Part shown: positions 53,667 through 63,580 of the stretch, in pieces | How the letters are laid out: each line of letters begins with the position of its first letter | How positions within the stretch are numbered: position 1 is the first letter of the stretch | Assembly (NCBI RefSeq): GCF_040784935.1 | Contig: NZ_CP160680.1 | Location: 6,491,802 to 6,555,801 of the forward strand | DNA length: 64,000 bases | Source: Lewinella sp. LCG006 | Lineage (GTDB): Bacteria > Bacteroidota > Bacteroidia > Chitinophagales > Saprospiraceae | Reading direction: 5' to 3' | The notes under the pieces: model-generated | The model's database searches: none | Told to the model about the DNA's origin: nothing | The model's input: the letters and a program-made list of their open reading frames with translations, nothing else | Position numbers and translations under genes: made by a program

Positions 53667-55208
53667 CTACAAAGGAATATTCCCGTGCTTCTTCTTCGGC
53701 AGCTTTTTGGATTTGTTTTCCAACATCGCAAAGCCTTTGATCAATTTACGGCGGGTAGCGCGTGGGTGGATGACTTCATCGACGAAGCCGCGTTCAGCCG
53801 CGAGATAGGGGTTGGCGAATTTCTCCTTGTACTCGGCTTCTTTCTGTGCCAACATGGCCTCCTGGTCTTCTGCTGCCAGGATTTCTTTGCGGAAGATGAT
53901 CTCCGAAGCGCCTTTGGCACCCATTACGGCGATTTCCGCGGTGGGCCAGGCAAAATTGAGGTCAGCACCAATGTGCTTGGAGTTCATCACGTCGTAGGCA
54001 CCACCGTAGGCTTTACGGGTGATGAGCGTGATCCGGGGTACGGTAGCTTCGCTGAAAGCATACAATAGTTTTGCACCATTGACAATGATGCCGTTCCACT
54101 CCTGGTCGGTGCCAGGCAAGAATCCGGGAACGTCAACCAAGACCAGCAAAGGAATGTTGAAACTATCACAAAAACGCACAAAACGTGCTGCTTTCCGCGA
54201 CGACTCTACATCCAGTACCCCCGCAAGGCTTAAAGGTTGGTTGCCAACAATCCCGATACTGCGGCCACCAAGACGGGCGAAGCCTACGATGATATTGTCG
54301 GCATAATGCTCATGGATTTCGAAGAAGGACGCTTCGTCGACGATGCCGCCAACTACTTCGCGCATATCATAAGGCTGCTGGGGGTTGCCAGGCATCAGTC
54401 CAGCCAGGTCTTCCCGCCACTCATCACCCAGGGCATAAGGTAACTTAGGCGCTTGCTCCTCACAGTTTTGCGGAAGGTAGCTCAGCAGGGTCTTTATTTT
54501 TTCAAGACAATCGATATCATTGCCGGCCGTGAGGTGGGTTACCCCCGATTTGGTAGCGTGCGTCATTGCGCCACCGAGTTCTTCTGCCGTAACTTCTTCG
54601 TTGGTCACGGTTTTGACCACGTTAGGGCCCGTTACAAACATGTAGCTACTTTGCTCTACCATGACAGAGAAGTCGGTCATGGCAGGGGAATACACGGCAC
54701 CACCCGCGCAAGGGCCCATAATGGCCGAGATTTGCGGAATCACCCCGGAGGCCATAACGTTGCGGTAGAAAATATCGGCATAACCTCCCAATGATTTCAC
54801 TCCTTCCTGGATACGTGCCCCGCCGGAGTCGTTGAGTCCGATGACTGGGGCACCATTTTCCATGGCGAGATCCATGATCTTACAAATCTTTTCGGCGTGT
54901 GTTTCTGATAAAGAACCTCCGAAAACGGTAAAATCCTGGGCATAGACATAGACAAAGCGGCCATTGACGGTACCGTAGCCCGTGACTACCCCATCACCGG
55001 GAATGCGCTGATTTTCCATTCCGAAATCGGCACTACGGTGCATGACCAGTGCGCCAATTTCTTCAAATGATCCTGGATCGAGAAAGAAATGTAGGCGCTC
55101 ACGCGCAGTGAGTTTCCCTTTTTCGTGTTGGGTAGCAATACGTTTTTTCCCTCCACCAAGCTGGGCATTGGCGAGTTTATCTTCCAGAAGTTGCAGTTTG
55201 TCTTGCAT
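53667..55208 (-). CDS. Acyl-CoA carboxylase, carboxyltransferase (beta) subunit
   Basis: Carboxyltransferase of propionyl-CoA carboxylase or methylmalonyl-CoA decarboxylase type; moves carboxyl between biotin and acyl-CoA. 513 residues from the ATG at 55208. Family marks: [76 protein letters not shown] and [37 protein letters not shown]. No biotin carboxylase or biotin carrier gene is adjacent. The exact substrate (propionyl- versus other acyl-CoA) is not proven. Confidence 0.93.
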   Translation of the reverse strand: MQDKLQLLEDKLANAQLGGGKKRIATQHEKGKLTARERLHFFLDPGSFEEIGALVMHRSADFGMENQRIPGDGVVTGYGTVNGRFVYVYAQDFTVFGGSLSETHAEKICKIMDLAMENGAPVIGLNDSGGARIQEGVKSLGGYADIFYRNVMASGVIPQISAIMGPCAGGAVYSPAMTDFSVMVEQSSYMFVTGPNVVKTVTNEEVTAEELGGAMTHATKSGVTHLTAGNDIDCLEKIKTLLSYLPQNCEEQAPKLPYALGDEWREDLAGLMPGNPQQPYDMREVVGGIVDEASFFEIHEHYADNIIVGFARLGGRSIGIVGNQPLSLAGVLDVESSRKAARFVRFCDSFNIPLLVLVDVPGFLPGTDQEWNGIIVNGAKLLYAFSEATVPRITLITRKAYGGAYDVMNSKHIGADLNFAWPTAEIAVMGAKGASEIIFRKEILAAEDQEAMLAQKEAEYKEKFANPYLAAERGFVDEVIHPRATRRKLIKGFAMLENKSKKLPKKKHGNIPL

Positions 55209-55312
55209 GCTTATTTTGGTTGAGCGATAATTTTTCGAAATTAACATAAGGTTTACCTCCGGTGCTGCCGGCCGGCCGCCTTTGTCTGATCGAATAAGGC
55301 AAGCCTCACACC

Positions 55313-55861
55313 TTAATTGAACAGTTTGCCGATGGTGGCAGCGTGGTTTTCCATTTGTTTTTCAATGATGGTGTTGATCTTTTGTTCAAGATCTGCATCC
55401 CTTGGCTTAGCGGTAAACACTTGGTAGAAAACATAGTTCTGGCCCACTTGCTTGCCTTTGCCCCGTTCATTGTTTTGCAGGCGTGTCTGCCAAATACTTT
55501 GCTCATGGGGCGGATAAGCAATGACCAGGATCACGCAGCCATCTTCTTCGAAGCGGTCTTCGTAGTTATAGGCTCCCTGTTCTCGGTCCAGTCCTTTTTC
55601 AAAATAAAAGCCGGCAATGCTGTAGCGCTCCTGCGCCTCCCGACTTTCCAGGAAATTTTTGGTGTCTTCCGTAAACCCTTCCAGCCGAGAATAGGCTCCT
55701 TCCAAATCCGCCACTTCCAGACGAATATCATTAAAGAAATCGTAGAAAACCTGACGTTTTGGAGAAAAGGAACTCGCTATGCGATCATCCGCTCCACAGG
55801 CGAAAAGGCTAAAAGAAACTACCCACAAGATAATAAAACGAAGCAAAAGTATAGATTTCAT
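55313..55861 (-). CDS. Lipoprotein of unknown function
   Basis: 182 residues from the ATG at 55861 ([22 protein letters not shown], lipobox LFAC). A longer frame upstream overlaps the glycosyltransferase and is rejected. The mature part is soluble and charged, with [26 protein letters not shown], and reads as a helical domain. It starts 4 bp after the glycosyltransferase stop, so the two are co-transcribed; it may assist or be a target of that enzyme. No family recognised. Confidence 0.72.
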   Translation of the reverse strand: MKSILLLRFIILWVVSFSLFACGADDRIASSFSPKRQVFYDFFNDIRLEVADLEGAYSRLEGFTEDTKNFLESREAQERYSIAGFYFEKGLDREQGAYNYEDRFEEDGCVILVIAYPPHEQSIWQTRLQNNERGKGKQVGQNYVFYQVFTAKPRDADLEQKINTIIEKQMENHAATIGKLFN

Positions 55862-55865
55862 GGGT

Positions 55866-58094
55866 CTACAATTGAGCAGCAGCATTGCGATAGCGGGTTG
55901 CATTTTCCATGTCCCCCTGTTCTTCAAAAATAGTGGCAATCCCCAGATAAGCTTGCTTAAGCTTGGGGTTGTATTCAATGGCTTTACGGAAATTCTGGAA
56001 AGCCGTTTGTAATTCCTGCCGTTGCTTATAAATTTCGCCAATCCAGTAATAGGCCATGGCATTTTCAGGATCAACTCTCAGCAGATAATTAAAGGTATTC
56101 AATGCTTCTGGTCCATTGTTTTTGGTCAGGTAGGCATAGCCTTTGAGATAAAGGGCTGTTTCGTTTTCCGGGGCTACTTCGAGTGCCTTTTCGGCGGAAG
56201 CAAGTGCCTGATCAGCTTGGCCAAGACTTACCTGTGCGGATGCCAAGCCGGTCCAGCCCTGCTCATTGTCCGGATATTTAGCAACTTCTTGCTGAAACAA
56301 ACCGATAGCTTCGGCTGCTTGCCCTGTTTTTAAGATGGTTTCTGCCTTCATGGCAAACTGTTCAGGATCGTGTTCTACGACGGCCAACGGCACGCCATTC
56401 GCCTCGACCCGATGTACGGTTTTGCTGGTTGGCCAGGTATTGTTGCGCAAATGTGGCCCGCGAATAAAACGGTTGGGAAATATGCCATAATCCCAGGGTT
56501 CAGAGAACCTGCGGTGATAACGGATGTATTGTATCTTGACTTTGTCTTTGTAAGAGAAGTCCAACTGGCGGCGGACATTGTATGGGAAAGTAGTACCAAT
56601 GGTCAGGGTATCCATATCTGGATGTAGTATTCCTTCCTCTTCCATCCATTCTACCGCTTGCCGCGAACTCAATCCCCAATAATCAAGCTCATACTGCCCG
56701 AAAGCGCCGTGAATGCCTCCTACCAGAGGATTGAAATAAACATAGGCCAGGGCCGGATTACGTGCTGTAAATAAGAGCGCATCGGCAGAAAGGAGAACCA
56801 CAACGCCAATCGTAGCCAGACCTGCCCACTTGGTGCGAGCCGTAAACCGCTCGGCTAAGTATTCGAAACTTATCGCGCCCAAGACCAGTACCGTAGGATA
56901 GATAAAAAGCAACTGACGCCAGCCATCGTAAAGCGCGCTTTCCTTAAACATAATGTAGGCCAGCGGAAAGATGGTCACGAATAACAAGAGCAGCACCGAC
57001 AAACCACCATGCTTTTTGCTCAACCACGGAAAACTGAGGACACTCAAAAAGAAGCCTGCTATGACCGACAAAGCAACACTGATGCCTAGCCACACCAGCG
57101 GATAGGAAGCGGGAATGCCATCGGAAAACATGTTTTCGCCACCAAACAGAATAATGATCCTGACGGCATAGTTCGAGAACAAAGCCAGGGCTTCCTTCGT
57201 GTGCTCAATCGGCGCTTGCATGGCGTAGGGCCAGAAAAGCAAAGCCAAACCAAAACCTGCCACCGTGCTACCGATCCAGTAAGCAGCATAGGTCAGAAAT
57301 TGCTTAAACTCCTGTGCGATTCCTTTCACCCCGTAACGCATGAGAAAATCAATTCCCAGAAACAAGCCCGAGTAGCAAAAGATCAAAATCCCGCCAGCGC
57401 GGGTAGCAGTTGCTAATGCCGCCCCTAACACAAAGCCCAGGGCATCTTGCCAGCGTGGGCGAGGCATCGATATCAGACAGCGATACAAATAAAAAGCCCC
57501 CATCAAGTAACCCGCCGCAAAGGGAATATCCTTGGGGTTCATCACGCTGTGGCCCATCAATCGTGGGCTGGCCAGTAACAAGATGATCGCCAGTATACCT
57601 GCGCGAACGCCCGCCATCCGGCGGCTCCAGCCTGCTACTATCACCAAAATCAGTACGCCAAACAGTGCATTGAGCAAGTGCCGCACCCGATGGTAAGCAG
57701 GGCCGGGAATATTGCCAAGCATGCGGTTGACCGAACCACTCACTAGCTCAAAGAAGCCACCGTAAAACTTGTTGAAACGCTGACTGCTGGTATCATCCTC
57801 GTACAAAGCTGCTTTGTCACTTCCAGCGGAAGCGTAATAATCTACTAACTTCTCAGAATAATCATCCTGAAATTTTTCATCCGCATTGATCCCCGTAACC
57901 AAGGCCAACCCTAGCAAGACGGCCACTCCCAGTGCCAACAGCGCGTAGTAGACCTTGGAGAGGCTTGCAGACTTATCCAGCGTAGTTTCCTCTTGATAAG
58001 CCCAACTTATCCAGTTTTTACGAGGTTTAGCAGCCACCGTACTAGACGGAGCTTTCTTTACAGATTTCTTGGTGGTTTTCTTTTTAGCAGCCAT
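55866..58094 (-). CDS. PMT/ArnT-type membrane glycosyltransferase with C-terminal TPRs
   Basis: 742 residues. A Lys/Thr-rich N terminus, then about a dozen membrane helices between 45 and 480. Early periplasmic loop GDKAALYEDDTSSQRFNKFYGG, then the helix ILLLASPRLMGHSVMNPKDIPFAAGYL, as in GT39/GT83 enzymes that use polyprenyl-phosphate sugars. Residues about 600-740 hold four TPR units (WTGLASAQVSLGQADQALAS, ALYLKGYAYLTKNNGPEALN, AYYWIGEIYKQRQELQTAFQ, AYLGIATIFEEQGDMENATR). The donor and acceptor are unknown. Confidence 0.85.
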   Translation of the reverse strand: MAAKKKTTKKSVKKAPSSTVAAKPRKNWISWAYQEETTLDKSASLSKVYYALLALGVAVLLGLALVTGINADEKFQDDYSEKLVDYYASAGSDKAALYEDDTSSQRFNKFYGGFFELVSGSVNRMLGNIPGPAYHRVRHLLNALFGVLILVIVAGWSRRMAGVRAGILAIILLLASPRLMGHSVMNPKDIPFAAGYLMGAFYLYRCLISMPRPRWQDALGFVLGAALATATRAGGILIFCYSGLFLGIDFLMRYGVKGIAQEFKQFLTYAAYWIGSTVAGFGLALLFWPYAMQAPIEHTKEALALFSNYAVRIIILFGGENMFSDGIPASYPLVWLGISVALSVIAGFFLSVLSFPWLSKKHGGLSVLLLLFVTIFPLAYIMFKESALYDGWRQLLFIYPTVLVLGAISFEYLAERFTARTKWAGLATIGVVVLLSADALLFTARNPALAYVYFNPLVGGIHGAFGQYELDYWGLSSRQAVEWMEEEGILHPDMDTLTIGTTFPYNVRRQLDFSYKDKVKIQYIRYHRRFSEPWDYGIFPNRFIRGPHLRNNTWPTSKTVHRVEANGVPLAVVEHDPEQFAMKAETILKTGQAAEAIGLFQQEVAKYPDNEQGWTGLASAQVSLGQADQALASAEKALEVAPENETALYLKGYAYLTKNNGPEALNTFNYLLRVDPENAMAYYWIGEIYKQRQELQTAFQNFRKAIEYNPKLKQAYLGIATIFEEQGDMENATRYRNAAAQL

Positions 58095-58112
58095 AACTTT
58101 CAGTTAGTCTTA

Positions 58113-58120
58113 CAAAAGTA
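58113..58120 (-). promoter_or_regulatory. -7 element of the glycosyltransferase operon
   Basis: TACTTTTG on the minus strand, a full TAnnTTTG match, 18 bp before the ATG at 58094. A TTTG is present 13 bp upstream, closer than ideal. Confidence 0.4.
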
Positions 58121-58196
58121 AGATTACCTCTGGCAAATCGTAAATATTTACGAAAAAGGTATGCCTTGATCGTGAAGATTCCACGAAAATAATCCA

Positions 58197-58223
58197 TTGA
58201 CATTTAGAATAACCTTAGCTTTG
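58197..58223 (+). promoter_or_regulatory. Promoter of the aminotransferase gene
   Basis: TTG (58197-58199), 16-bp spacer, TAGCTTTG (58216-58223). The leader to the ATG at 58329 would be about 100 nt; within it, gtaaggtgatcatg and catcactttac form an imperfect inverted repeat. Confidence 0.5.
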
Positions 58224-58328
58224 CCCTCTGAATTGCGCTACTAAGCGTAAGGTGATCATGTTCCGTTTTTAAGCGGTTATTCGGCATCACTTTACGTTTG
58301 GTATACTTCACTAAAAACAAAGGAAAAC

Positions 58329-59537
58329 ATGGCAATGGTTAGCACCGAAATACTTTCGCAGGTGGTATTGCAAATGGAAGAATCAGCAACGCTAAAAATG
58401 GCCCGTATCGCCCGTGAATTAGCTGATCAAGGACACGAAGTAATTAGCTTGAGTTTGGGCGAGCCCGATTTTGATACACCAGATCATATCAAGGAAGCTG
58501 CTAAGCAAGCGCTTGACGAGGGGTATACAAAATACAGCCCGGTTCCAGGTTTGCCTGAATTGAGAAAGGCTATCGTTGCGAAATTCAAAAGAGACAACGA
58601 CCTGACATTCGACATGAGCCAGATCGTAGTCTCTACGGGTGCTAAGCAATCTATCGCTAATATTTGTATGGCTATGCTCAACCCCGGTGATGAGGTCATT
58701 CTTTTTGCTCCTTACTGGGTTTCTTACCATGCGATTGTCTGCATGAATGGTGCTATTCCAGTACCCGTTTCGGCAGGTATTGACCAAGATTATAAAGTCA
58801 CGGGTGAACAAGTAGCAGCAGCCATTACAGAGCGGACTAAATTGATTATTTTCTCTTCGCCTTGTAATCCCTCAGGATCGGTTTATACGAAGGAAGAATT
58901 GGATGATATTGCAGCAGCCATAGCTCCTCACGAGCACGTTTATATTGTCTCTGACGAAATCTACGAATACATCAATTTCACCGGCAAGCACGTGAGTATT
59001 GGCACCATCCCCAGTGTAAAAGATCGCACGATAACCGTCAATGGCTTTGCCAAAGGCTATGCGATGACCGGCTGGCGCTTGGGCTACATTGGTGCTCCAA
59101 AAATCATTGCCGACGCTTGTACCAAAATTCAAGGACAATTCACTTCTGGTGCCAATACGTTTGCCCAGAAAGCTGCTGTTTACGCGCTGGAAGCTGATAT
59201 GAGTGAGACCTACGCGATGAGAGATGCCTTTGAAAAACGTCGGCAGGTCATTATTGACGGACTTGAGCGTATTCCTGGCCTGAAGGTCAATCGTCCTCAA
59301 GGAGCTTTTTATATTTTCCCTGATGTCACAGCCTTCTACGGTAAAAAAGCTGGGGATTTTGAAATTACTTCTGACGATGATATCTGCGAGTACCTGCTAC
59401 AGGAAGCCCACGTAGCTACGGTATCAGGAGAAGCATTCGGTACACCTGGTTGTATTCGAATCTCTTATGCGGCTTCTGAGGAAATGCTCAAAGAAGCGGT
59501 TCAACGCATCAAGGATGCTTTGGCGCGCTTGGTATAA
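58329..59537 (+). CDS. PLP-dependent aminotransferase (aspartate aminotransferase type)
   Basis: A 402-residue class I/II aminotransferase. Marks: SLGEPDFDTPDHIKEAAKQAL, YSPVPGLPELRKAI, FSSPCNPSGSVYTKEEL, YIVSDEIYEYINF (Asp for PLP), the Schiff-base lysine K242 in NGFAKGYAMTGWRLGYIG, and the carboxylate-binding arginine near the C terminus (GCIRISYAASEE). This is the AspC subgroup I-gamma pattern; the exact amino acids used are not proven. Transcribed alone, followed by a REP-like unit and a terminator. Confidence 0.95.
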   Translation: MAMVSTEILSQVVLQMEESATLKMARIARELADQGHEVISLSLGEPDFDTPDHIKEAAKQALDEGYTKYSPVPGLPELRKAIVAKFKRDNDLTFDMSQIVVSTGAKQSIANICMAMLNPGDEVILFAPYWVSYHAIVCMNGAIPVPVSAGIDQDYKVTGEQVAAAITERTKLIIFSSPCNPSGSVYTKEELDDIAAAIAPHEHVYIVSDEIYEYINFTGKHVSIGTIPSVKDRTITVNGFAKGYAMTGWRLGYIGAPKIIADACTKIQGQFTSGANTFAQKAAVYALEADMSETYAMRDAFEKRRQVIIDGLERIPGLKVNRPQGAFYIFPDVTAFYGKKAGDFEITSDDDICEYLLQEAHVATVSGEAFGTPGCIRISYAASEEMLKEAVQRIKDALARLV

Positions 59538-59554
59538 ACGGCAGGCAATACGAG

Positions 59555-59601
59555 CTGGTCAGGAGACCAGTAAGATATGATCCCGACCAAGAAGGTCGGG
59601 A
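59555..59601. repeat. REP-like two-palindrome element, third copy
   Basis: ctggtcaggagaccag (59555-59570), then taagatatga, then tcccgacc-aagaa-ggtcggga (59581-59601). The first palindrome is the exact complement of 33283-33298, and the spacer agatat is shared. See the pair at 33256-33369. Confidence 0.65.
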
Positions 59602-59627
59602 TAGTTCGGAAACTAAGATGAGCAAAT

Positions 59628-59666
59628 AGAGGGTAGCGGAGTATAAAGACTCCTCTACCCTCTTTT
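59628..59666. terminator. Bidirectional terminator
   Basis: agagggtagcggagt (59628-59642) pairs with actcctctaccctct (59649-59663) with one mismatch; a T run follows on the plus strand. It lies between the aminotransferase and the convergent T9SS propeller gene. Confidence 0.8.
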
Positions 59667-59681
59667 GATCTCACATAGTGC

Positions 59682-61835
59682 TTACTGAACTTTTAAAAGC
59701 AAGCCTTTTTGTAAGCGCTGATCTTGATTTATCAGCTGCAATTGGTAAACGCCTTTCGGCAAATGAGCAATTCCAATCTCTTCTTGCGTGGTTGTAATTT
59801 TGATGGATTGGAGCAACTGACCTTTTATGTTCAAAATACGCAGCTCCTCTCCTACTTGCCATTCTCCCCGAAAAGTGGTGGTTGCTGGGTTGGGCCAAAT
59901 AAGAAGGTTCTCCCCTTCTGGTCTGGTGAGTAAAGTCCCCACTTCTGTAATTCCCCAGCTGGTCGTTAGTTGAGTAAGAATTTGTGCGCCATTGTGGGTC
60001 ATCCAGATATTCCCCTCGCTGTCCATCTCTGCTTCATATATTCGGGAAGTATCCCACAGGCGATCGGTATGATCGTAGTAGTTCCATTCTTCGCCATCAT
60101 AGAAGGCCATCTGATAGCTGCCAGCTATCCATAGCTTCCCATCTTGTTCTTTAAAGTGCAGCGGACGATCATCGGTGTTCCACTCGCTGGGAAAAGCAAA
60201 GATTTCCCAGTTGATACCATTCCACTTCCCGATTTCAGAAGTTTGCACATTGTAAGTCCATACTTGCCCAGGCGTTTCTGCGGAGAAGGACGTGAAGTAG
60301 CTAAGGCTCCAGTTTGTGGGCAGCTCAATAGTAGAGCTTGCCTCCAGAGAAAGTTCCAGAATATCAATGTTACTGTTCTCTAAGCGGCTTAAAAAGCAAT
60401 GGTTCCCCGTGCCCGGTTGCAGATCAAATACGGTGTAACCTACTGGAAAACTAATCACTTCTTGCCAAACACCATCGCTTAAGGTATAAACCACTTGCTC
60501 ACCATCTAAGACCCAGGGAGTACCATCTTCACTGAGCGTAAAGTCGAGGATATAGGTATTGGCATCAAAGACCGTATTTTGAGGACTGTAAGTTGCTACC
60601 AATTCTTCATCCACCAAATACATCAGAGAATTGCCTGATCCCAGCAACCAGAGTGTGCCATTGTCACCAAAATAATAGTCAAAGAAATAGTTCTGAGGCC
60701 CCAAATTAGACAGATCAAGTTCTTCACCCGTCGTCAGGTTGACTAAACCAAAATCAGTTGATTTAGCCCAAACGTTTCCTTGCGAATCGTTTTTAAAAAG
60801 CCACAAACCATCCTCTTGCCATGGCCAGTCAGCCAGCTCATGCAGAGGGTTGGTGGTATTTGGGGTTAACGCGTAAAGTACTCCGTCGCTGAGCCCTAGT
60901 TGTTGATCTGCATAATCAAATACAAAATCTGGATTGTTTAAGTCAAAAGGCAAATTTTCAGTAACACGCTCCCACCCGGCTTCAGAATACCGAAAAAAGT
61001 TGTTATTGCGCGTGTACTTCCACAGAATGCCAGCTTCATCTTCCAGGACAAAACCTATAGCTTCCAGCATCAACACTGGTTCGCTATCAAATGGAGAAAA
61101 GATTACCCATTCTCCTTCGCTGTATTTTCCCGCTACGCCGATATCGGAAAAGGCCCATAAAGTGCCATCCGATTGTACGTGAAGATCAATATCACTGTAA
61201 GCGAAAAAGTCGGATAGTCCACCATCGATGGGGCTGATAACTTCAAATTCGTCGCCGACAACTTTGGCTACCGTATTCCCTCCAATAAAAACTTCTCCAT
61301 CGGGGGACTCAATAATCTCCCAAACGCTGTGTATCCAATTGCCAAAATAGTTAGGACCAAAATTTTCCCAATTGCTGCCATCCGTTAAACGCCAAAGTCC
61401 TTGGTTGGTACCAATCAGCAGACGGTTTTCTTGATCAAAAGCCAGGGTATATGTAAGGATAGGATTAAAACTATTCACCATTTCTTCCGGAAAAGGCATG
61501 TTGACCCAAGTGCCATCAGGTGCCTGTAGCGCTGCACCAATATCATAGGTGCCAATGTACAGCCCTTGCGTCTGAGGATTAACCGTAATAGACTCTACTT
61601 TGTTAGAAGGCAGGTTGCCCGACGCTACCGTCCAGTGATCTAATAATACCGTTGCTGTTTCGTCAAAAACGAAAATGCCTACATCGGTAGCCAACAACAA
61701 TTCATTATTATGCACCAGCCAGTCATTGACCAGACTGGGTTTATAAAAAGAATGACTGCTTTCTATCAACTGCCCCGTAAGGAAAATTGGCCAACATAAA
61801 GCTGCGTAAATTGACAATAGTTTTATATACCTCAT
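59682..61835 (-). CDS. Beta-propeller protein with T9SS C-terminal sorting domain
   Basis: A 717-residue secreted protein: signal peptide MRYIKLLSIYAALCWPIFLTGQ, a long propeller region with about a dozen related units (for example NRLLIGTNQGLWRLTDGSNW, GTPWVLDGEQVVYTLSDGVW, GNIWMTHNGAQILTQLTTSW) like the two-component-regulator propeller repeats, and a type A T9SS sorting domain at about 640-717 (NLLIWPNPATTTFRGEW ... LQKGLLLKVQ). There is no kinase domain, so it is a surface binding or structural protein. Excellent promoter at 61857-61889. Confidence 0.9.
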   Translation of the reverse strand: MRYIKLLSIYAALCWPIFLTGQLIESSHSFYKPSLVNDWLVHNNELLLATDVGIFVFDETATVLLDHWTVASGNLPSNKVESITVNPQTQGLYIGTYDIGAALQAPDGTWVNMPFPEEMVNSFNPILTYTLAFDQENRLLIGTNQGLWRLTDGSNWENFGPNYFGNWIHSVWEIIESPDGEVFIGGNTVAKVVGDEFEVISPIDGGLSDFFAYSDIDLHVQSDGTLWAFSDIGVAGKYSEGEWVIFSPFDSEPVLMLEAIGFVLEDEAGILWKYTRNNNFFRYSEAGWERVTENLPFDLNNPDFVFDYADQQLGLSDGVLYALTPNTTNPLHELADWPWQEDGLWLFKNDSQGNVWAKSTDFGLVNLTTGEELDLSNLGPQNYFFDYYFGDNGTLWLLGSGNSLMYLVDEELVATYSPQNTVFDANTYILDFTLSEDGTPWVLDGEQVVYTLSDGVWQEVISFPVGYTVFDLQPGTGNHCFLSRLENSNIDILELSLEASSTIELPTNWSLSYFTSFSAETPGQVWTYNVQTSEIGKWNGINWEIFAFPSEWNTDDRPLHFKEQDGKLWIAGSYQMAFYDGEEWNYYDHTDRLWDTSRIYEAEMDSEGNIWMTHNGAQILTQLTTSWGITEVGTLLTRPEGENLLIWPNPATTTFRGEWQVGEELRILNIKGQLLQSIKITTTQEEIGIAHLPKGVYQLQLINQDQRLQKGLLLKVQ

Positions 61836-61856
61836 CTTCTATGAATTTATTTTCAA

Positions 61857-61889
61857 CAAATGTAAGCGACATCTGCATCTAAAAACAAA
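61857..61889 (-). promoter_or_regulatory. Promoter of the T9SS propeller gene
   Basis: Minus strand: TTTG (61886-61889), 21-bp spacer, TACATTTG (61857-61864). Predicted start about 15 nt before the ATG at 61835. Confidence 0.6.
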
Positions 61890-61941
61890 TCAAAATACAG
61901 GTCCTAATTATATTTCTAAATCAGATCAACAGGCAATACCC

Positions 61942-61972
61942 TTTGTTTTATATACATTTATGCTTATTTTTA
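61942..61972 (+). promoter_or_regulatory. Promoter of the 61987 gene
   Basis: TTTG (61942-61945), 19-bp spacer, tattttta (61965-61972, five of six defined bases of TAnnTTTG), 14 bp before the ATG. Confidence 0.4.
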
Positions 61973-61986
61973 ATTAAATCTCTAAA

Positions 61987-63441
61987 ATGAAAATATCGCC
62001 CGACGCTTTATATCATCTCTGTAAAAGTATGACTAAAAGTGAGCAACGCTATTTTCATGTATTTGCCCACAACAACACCAAGCAATCTCCCCACTATTAC
62101 CTCATGTATACGGTAATCCGGGATATGGAACATTGGGAAGAGGTACTTTTTGACCGACACTTGCAAAATCAACCCTTCTACCCACAAAAAGCCGTCGTCA
62201 AGCACCAGCTCTACCAAAAATTATTGGATGCTCTCCATTTGTATCACCTCGAACAGGATGAGGAGGAAAAGATCAAACGAAAGCTTCACCAAGCCTACCT
62301 GCTAATTGCGAGAAACCTTCCCGCCCAAGCAGAACAGCTCCTCACCAAAGCCATCCACCAAATCAGCGAAAAAGAAATTTTCAATTGTTGGCCCGAGGCC
62401 ATCCGCATAAAGCAAATGCTGCTTGAACAATCATTGCGCAAAGGCAATCAAACTAAGGCAATCGAAACCTGGCAACAACAATCGGAAACCTACAACCTGA
62501 TCATCCAACAAGAACAAGCCTTGAAATGGCAAAAAATCAATGCCTATCAACGGCATTTTTATGGTCATTCCGGTGAGCCGGCTGTGCTGCATGACGATCC
62601 AGTATCACCTCCTATCAGTACGATGGGACAAGCTGACTATCAGCAAATTTTAGCACTACAGGCATTTCAGGAACAACGTTCCGCAGCGGCTTATGAACAC
62701 AACCTGCTACAGCTCAACCTACTGGAGAGCTGCCTCAATGCTCATCGTGGTGTCCCCAATCGTTACCTATCCGTTTTTTATAACCTCTTGATTGACCAGC
62801 TACAGCTAGAAGAATACGAAAAACTCTACCAGGGACTGGAAAAACTGCGATCCTTGCCAAAGCAAAAAGCTTTTCAAAAAATAAAAAACATCCAGTCGAA
62901 GATCTTCACCTGGAGCTTTCAATTGGAATTGAATGCTTTCTTACAGCAGCAAGACTTTGCCAGCGGCTATTCCCTGCTGGCTTCACTAAAAAAGGGCATC
63001 CACGACTACCAAAAGGAACTGGGTACTCCCGCCCGTGCCAGCTTGATGCACCTGGGAGGGCTTTTTGCTTTTCATTATGGTGATTATGCCTTGGCCCTTG
63101 ATTTTCTAACACCACTTTACCAACAAAGACCCGATCTCAAACAGCCCATTTATCGTTATGCTCACTTGCTCTACTTGTTGGCGCATTACGAAACTGGTCA
63201 TTGGGAATGGTTGGAAAACACTTTGGTCAACAGTAAACGCCAATTCAGACAGGCGGGCATTCGCTCAGACAATATGGATATTTGGCTACTTGACTTGCTC
63301 AAATCGCTGATACAAATTCAGCCGAGAAAGGATATTGGAAGTCAACACAACAGTATTTTCCAAAAGTATGACCCAAGCACTCCCCTTGAAAAATTTCTGC
63401 AACTCAAATTTTGGTTGACAAAAAAAGAAAAAGGGCAATAG
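61987..63441 (+). CDS. Large helical (TPR-like) protein of unknown function
   Basis: A 484-residue, Gln- and Leu-rich protein predicted to be all helical, without signal or membrane segment. The N-terminal domain, DALYHLCKSMTKSEQRYFHV, then LLDALHLYHLEQDEEEKIKR, and later AEQLLTKAIHQISEKEIF and DYALALDFLTPLYQQRPDL, have the amphipathic spacing of TPR or related solenoid repeats. A DNA-binding or catalytic motif is not seen. It is divergent from the propeller gene, with its own promoter. No family recognised. Confidence 0.75.
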   Translation: MKISPDALYHLCKSMTKSEQRYFHVFAHNNTKQSPHYYLMYTVIRDMEHWEEVLFDRHLQNQPFYPQKAVVKHQLYQKLLDALHLYHLEQDEEEKIKRKLHQAYLLIARNLPAQAEQLLTKAIHQISEKEIFNCWPEAIRIKQMLLEQSLRKGNQTKAIETWQQQSETYNLIIQQEQALKWQKINAYQRHFYGHSGEPAVLHDDPVSPPISTMGQADYQQILALQAFQEQRSAAAYEHNLLQLNLLESCLNAHRGVPNRYLSVFYNLLIDQLQLEEYEKLYQGLEKLRSLPKQKAFQKIKNIQSKIFTWSFQLELNAFLQQQDFASGYSLLASLKKGIHDYQKELGTPARASLMHLGGLFAFHYGDYALALDFLTPLYQQRPDLKQPIYRYAHLLYLLAHYETGHWEWLENTLVNSKRQFRQAGIRSDNMDIWLLDLLKSLIQIQPRKDIGSQHNSIFQKYDPSTPLEKFLQLKFWLTKKEKGQ

Positions 63442-63580
63442 ATTACGAATGTTAATGGTCCCCACCGTCAACCCCTACCTATTGCCCGTGCTATGGAAGT
63501 AAGCATTGAATGATTATCTTACTCCCTTAAATGTTATCCCAAATTTTGCTTTCCTTCCTCCCAGGAGAAAATCTAGCTAT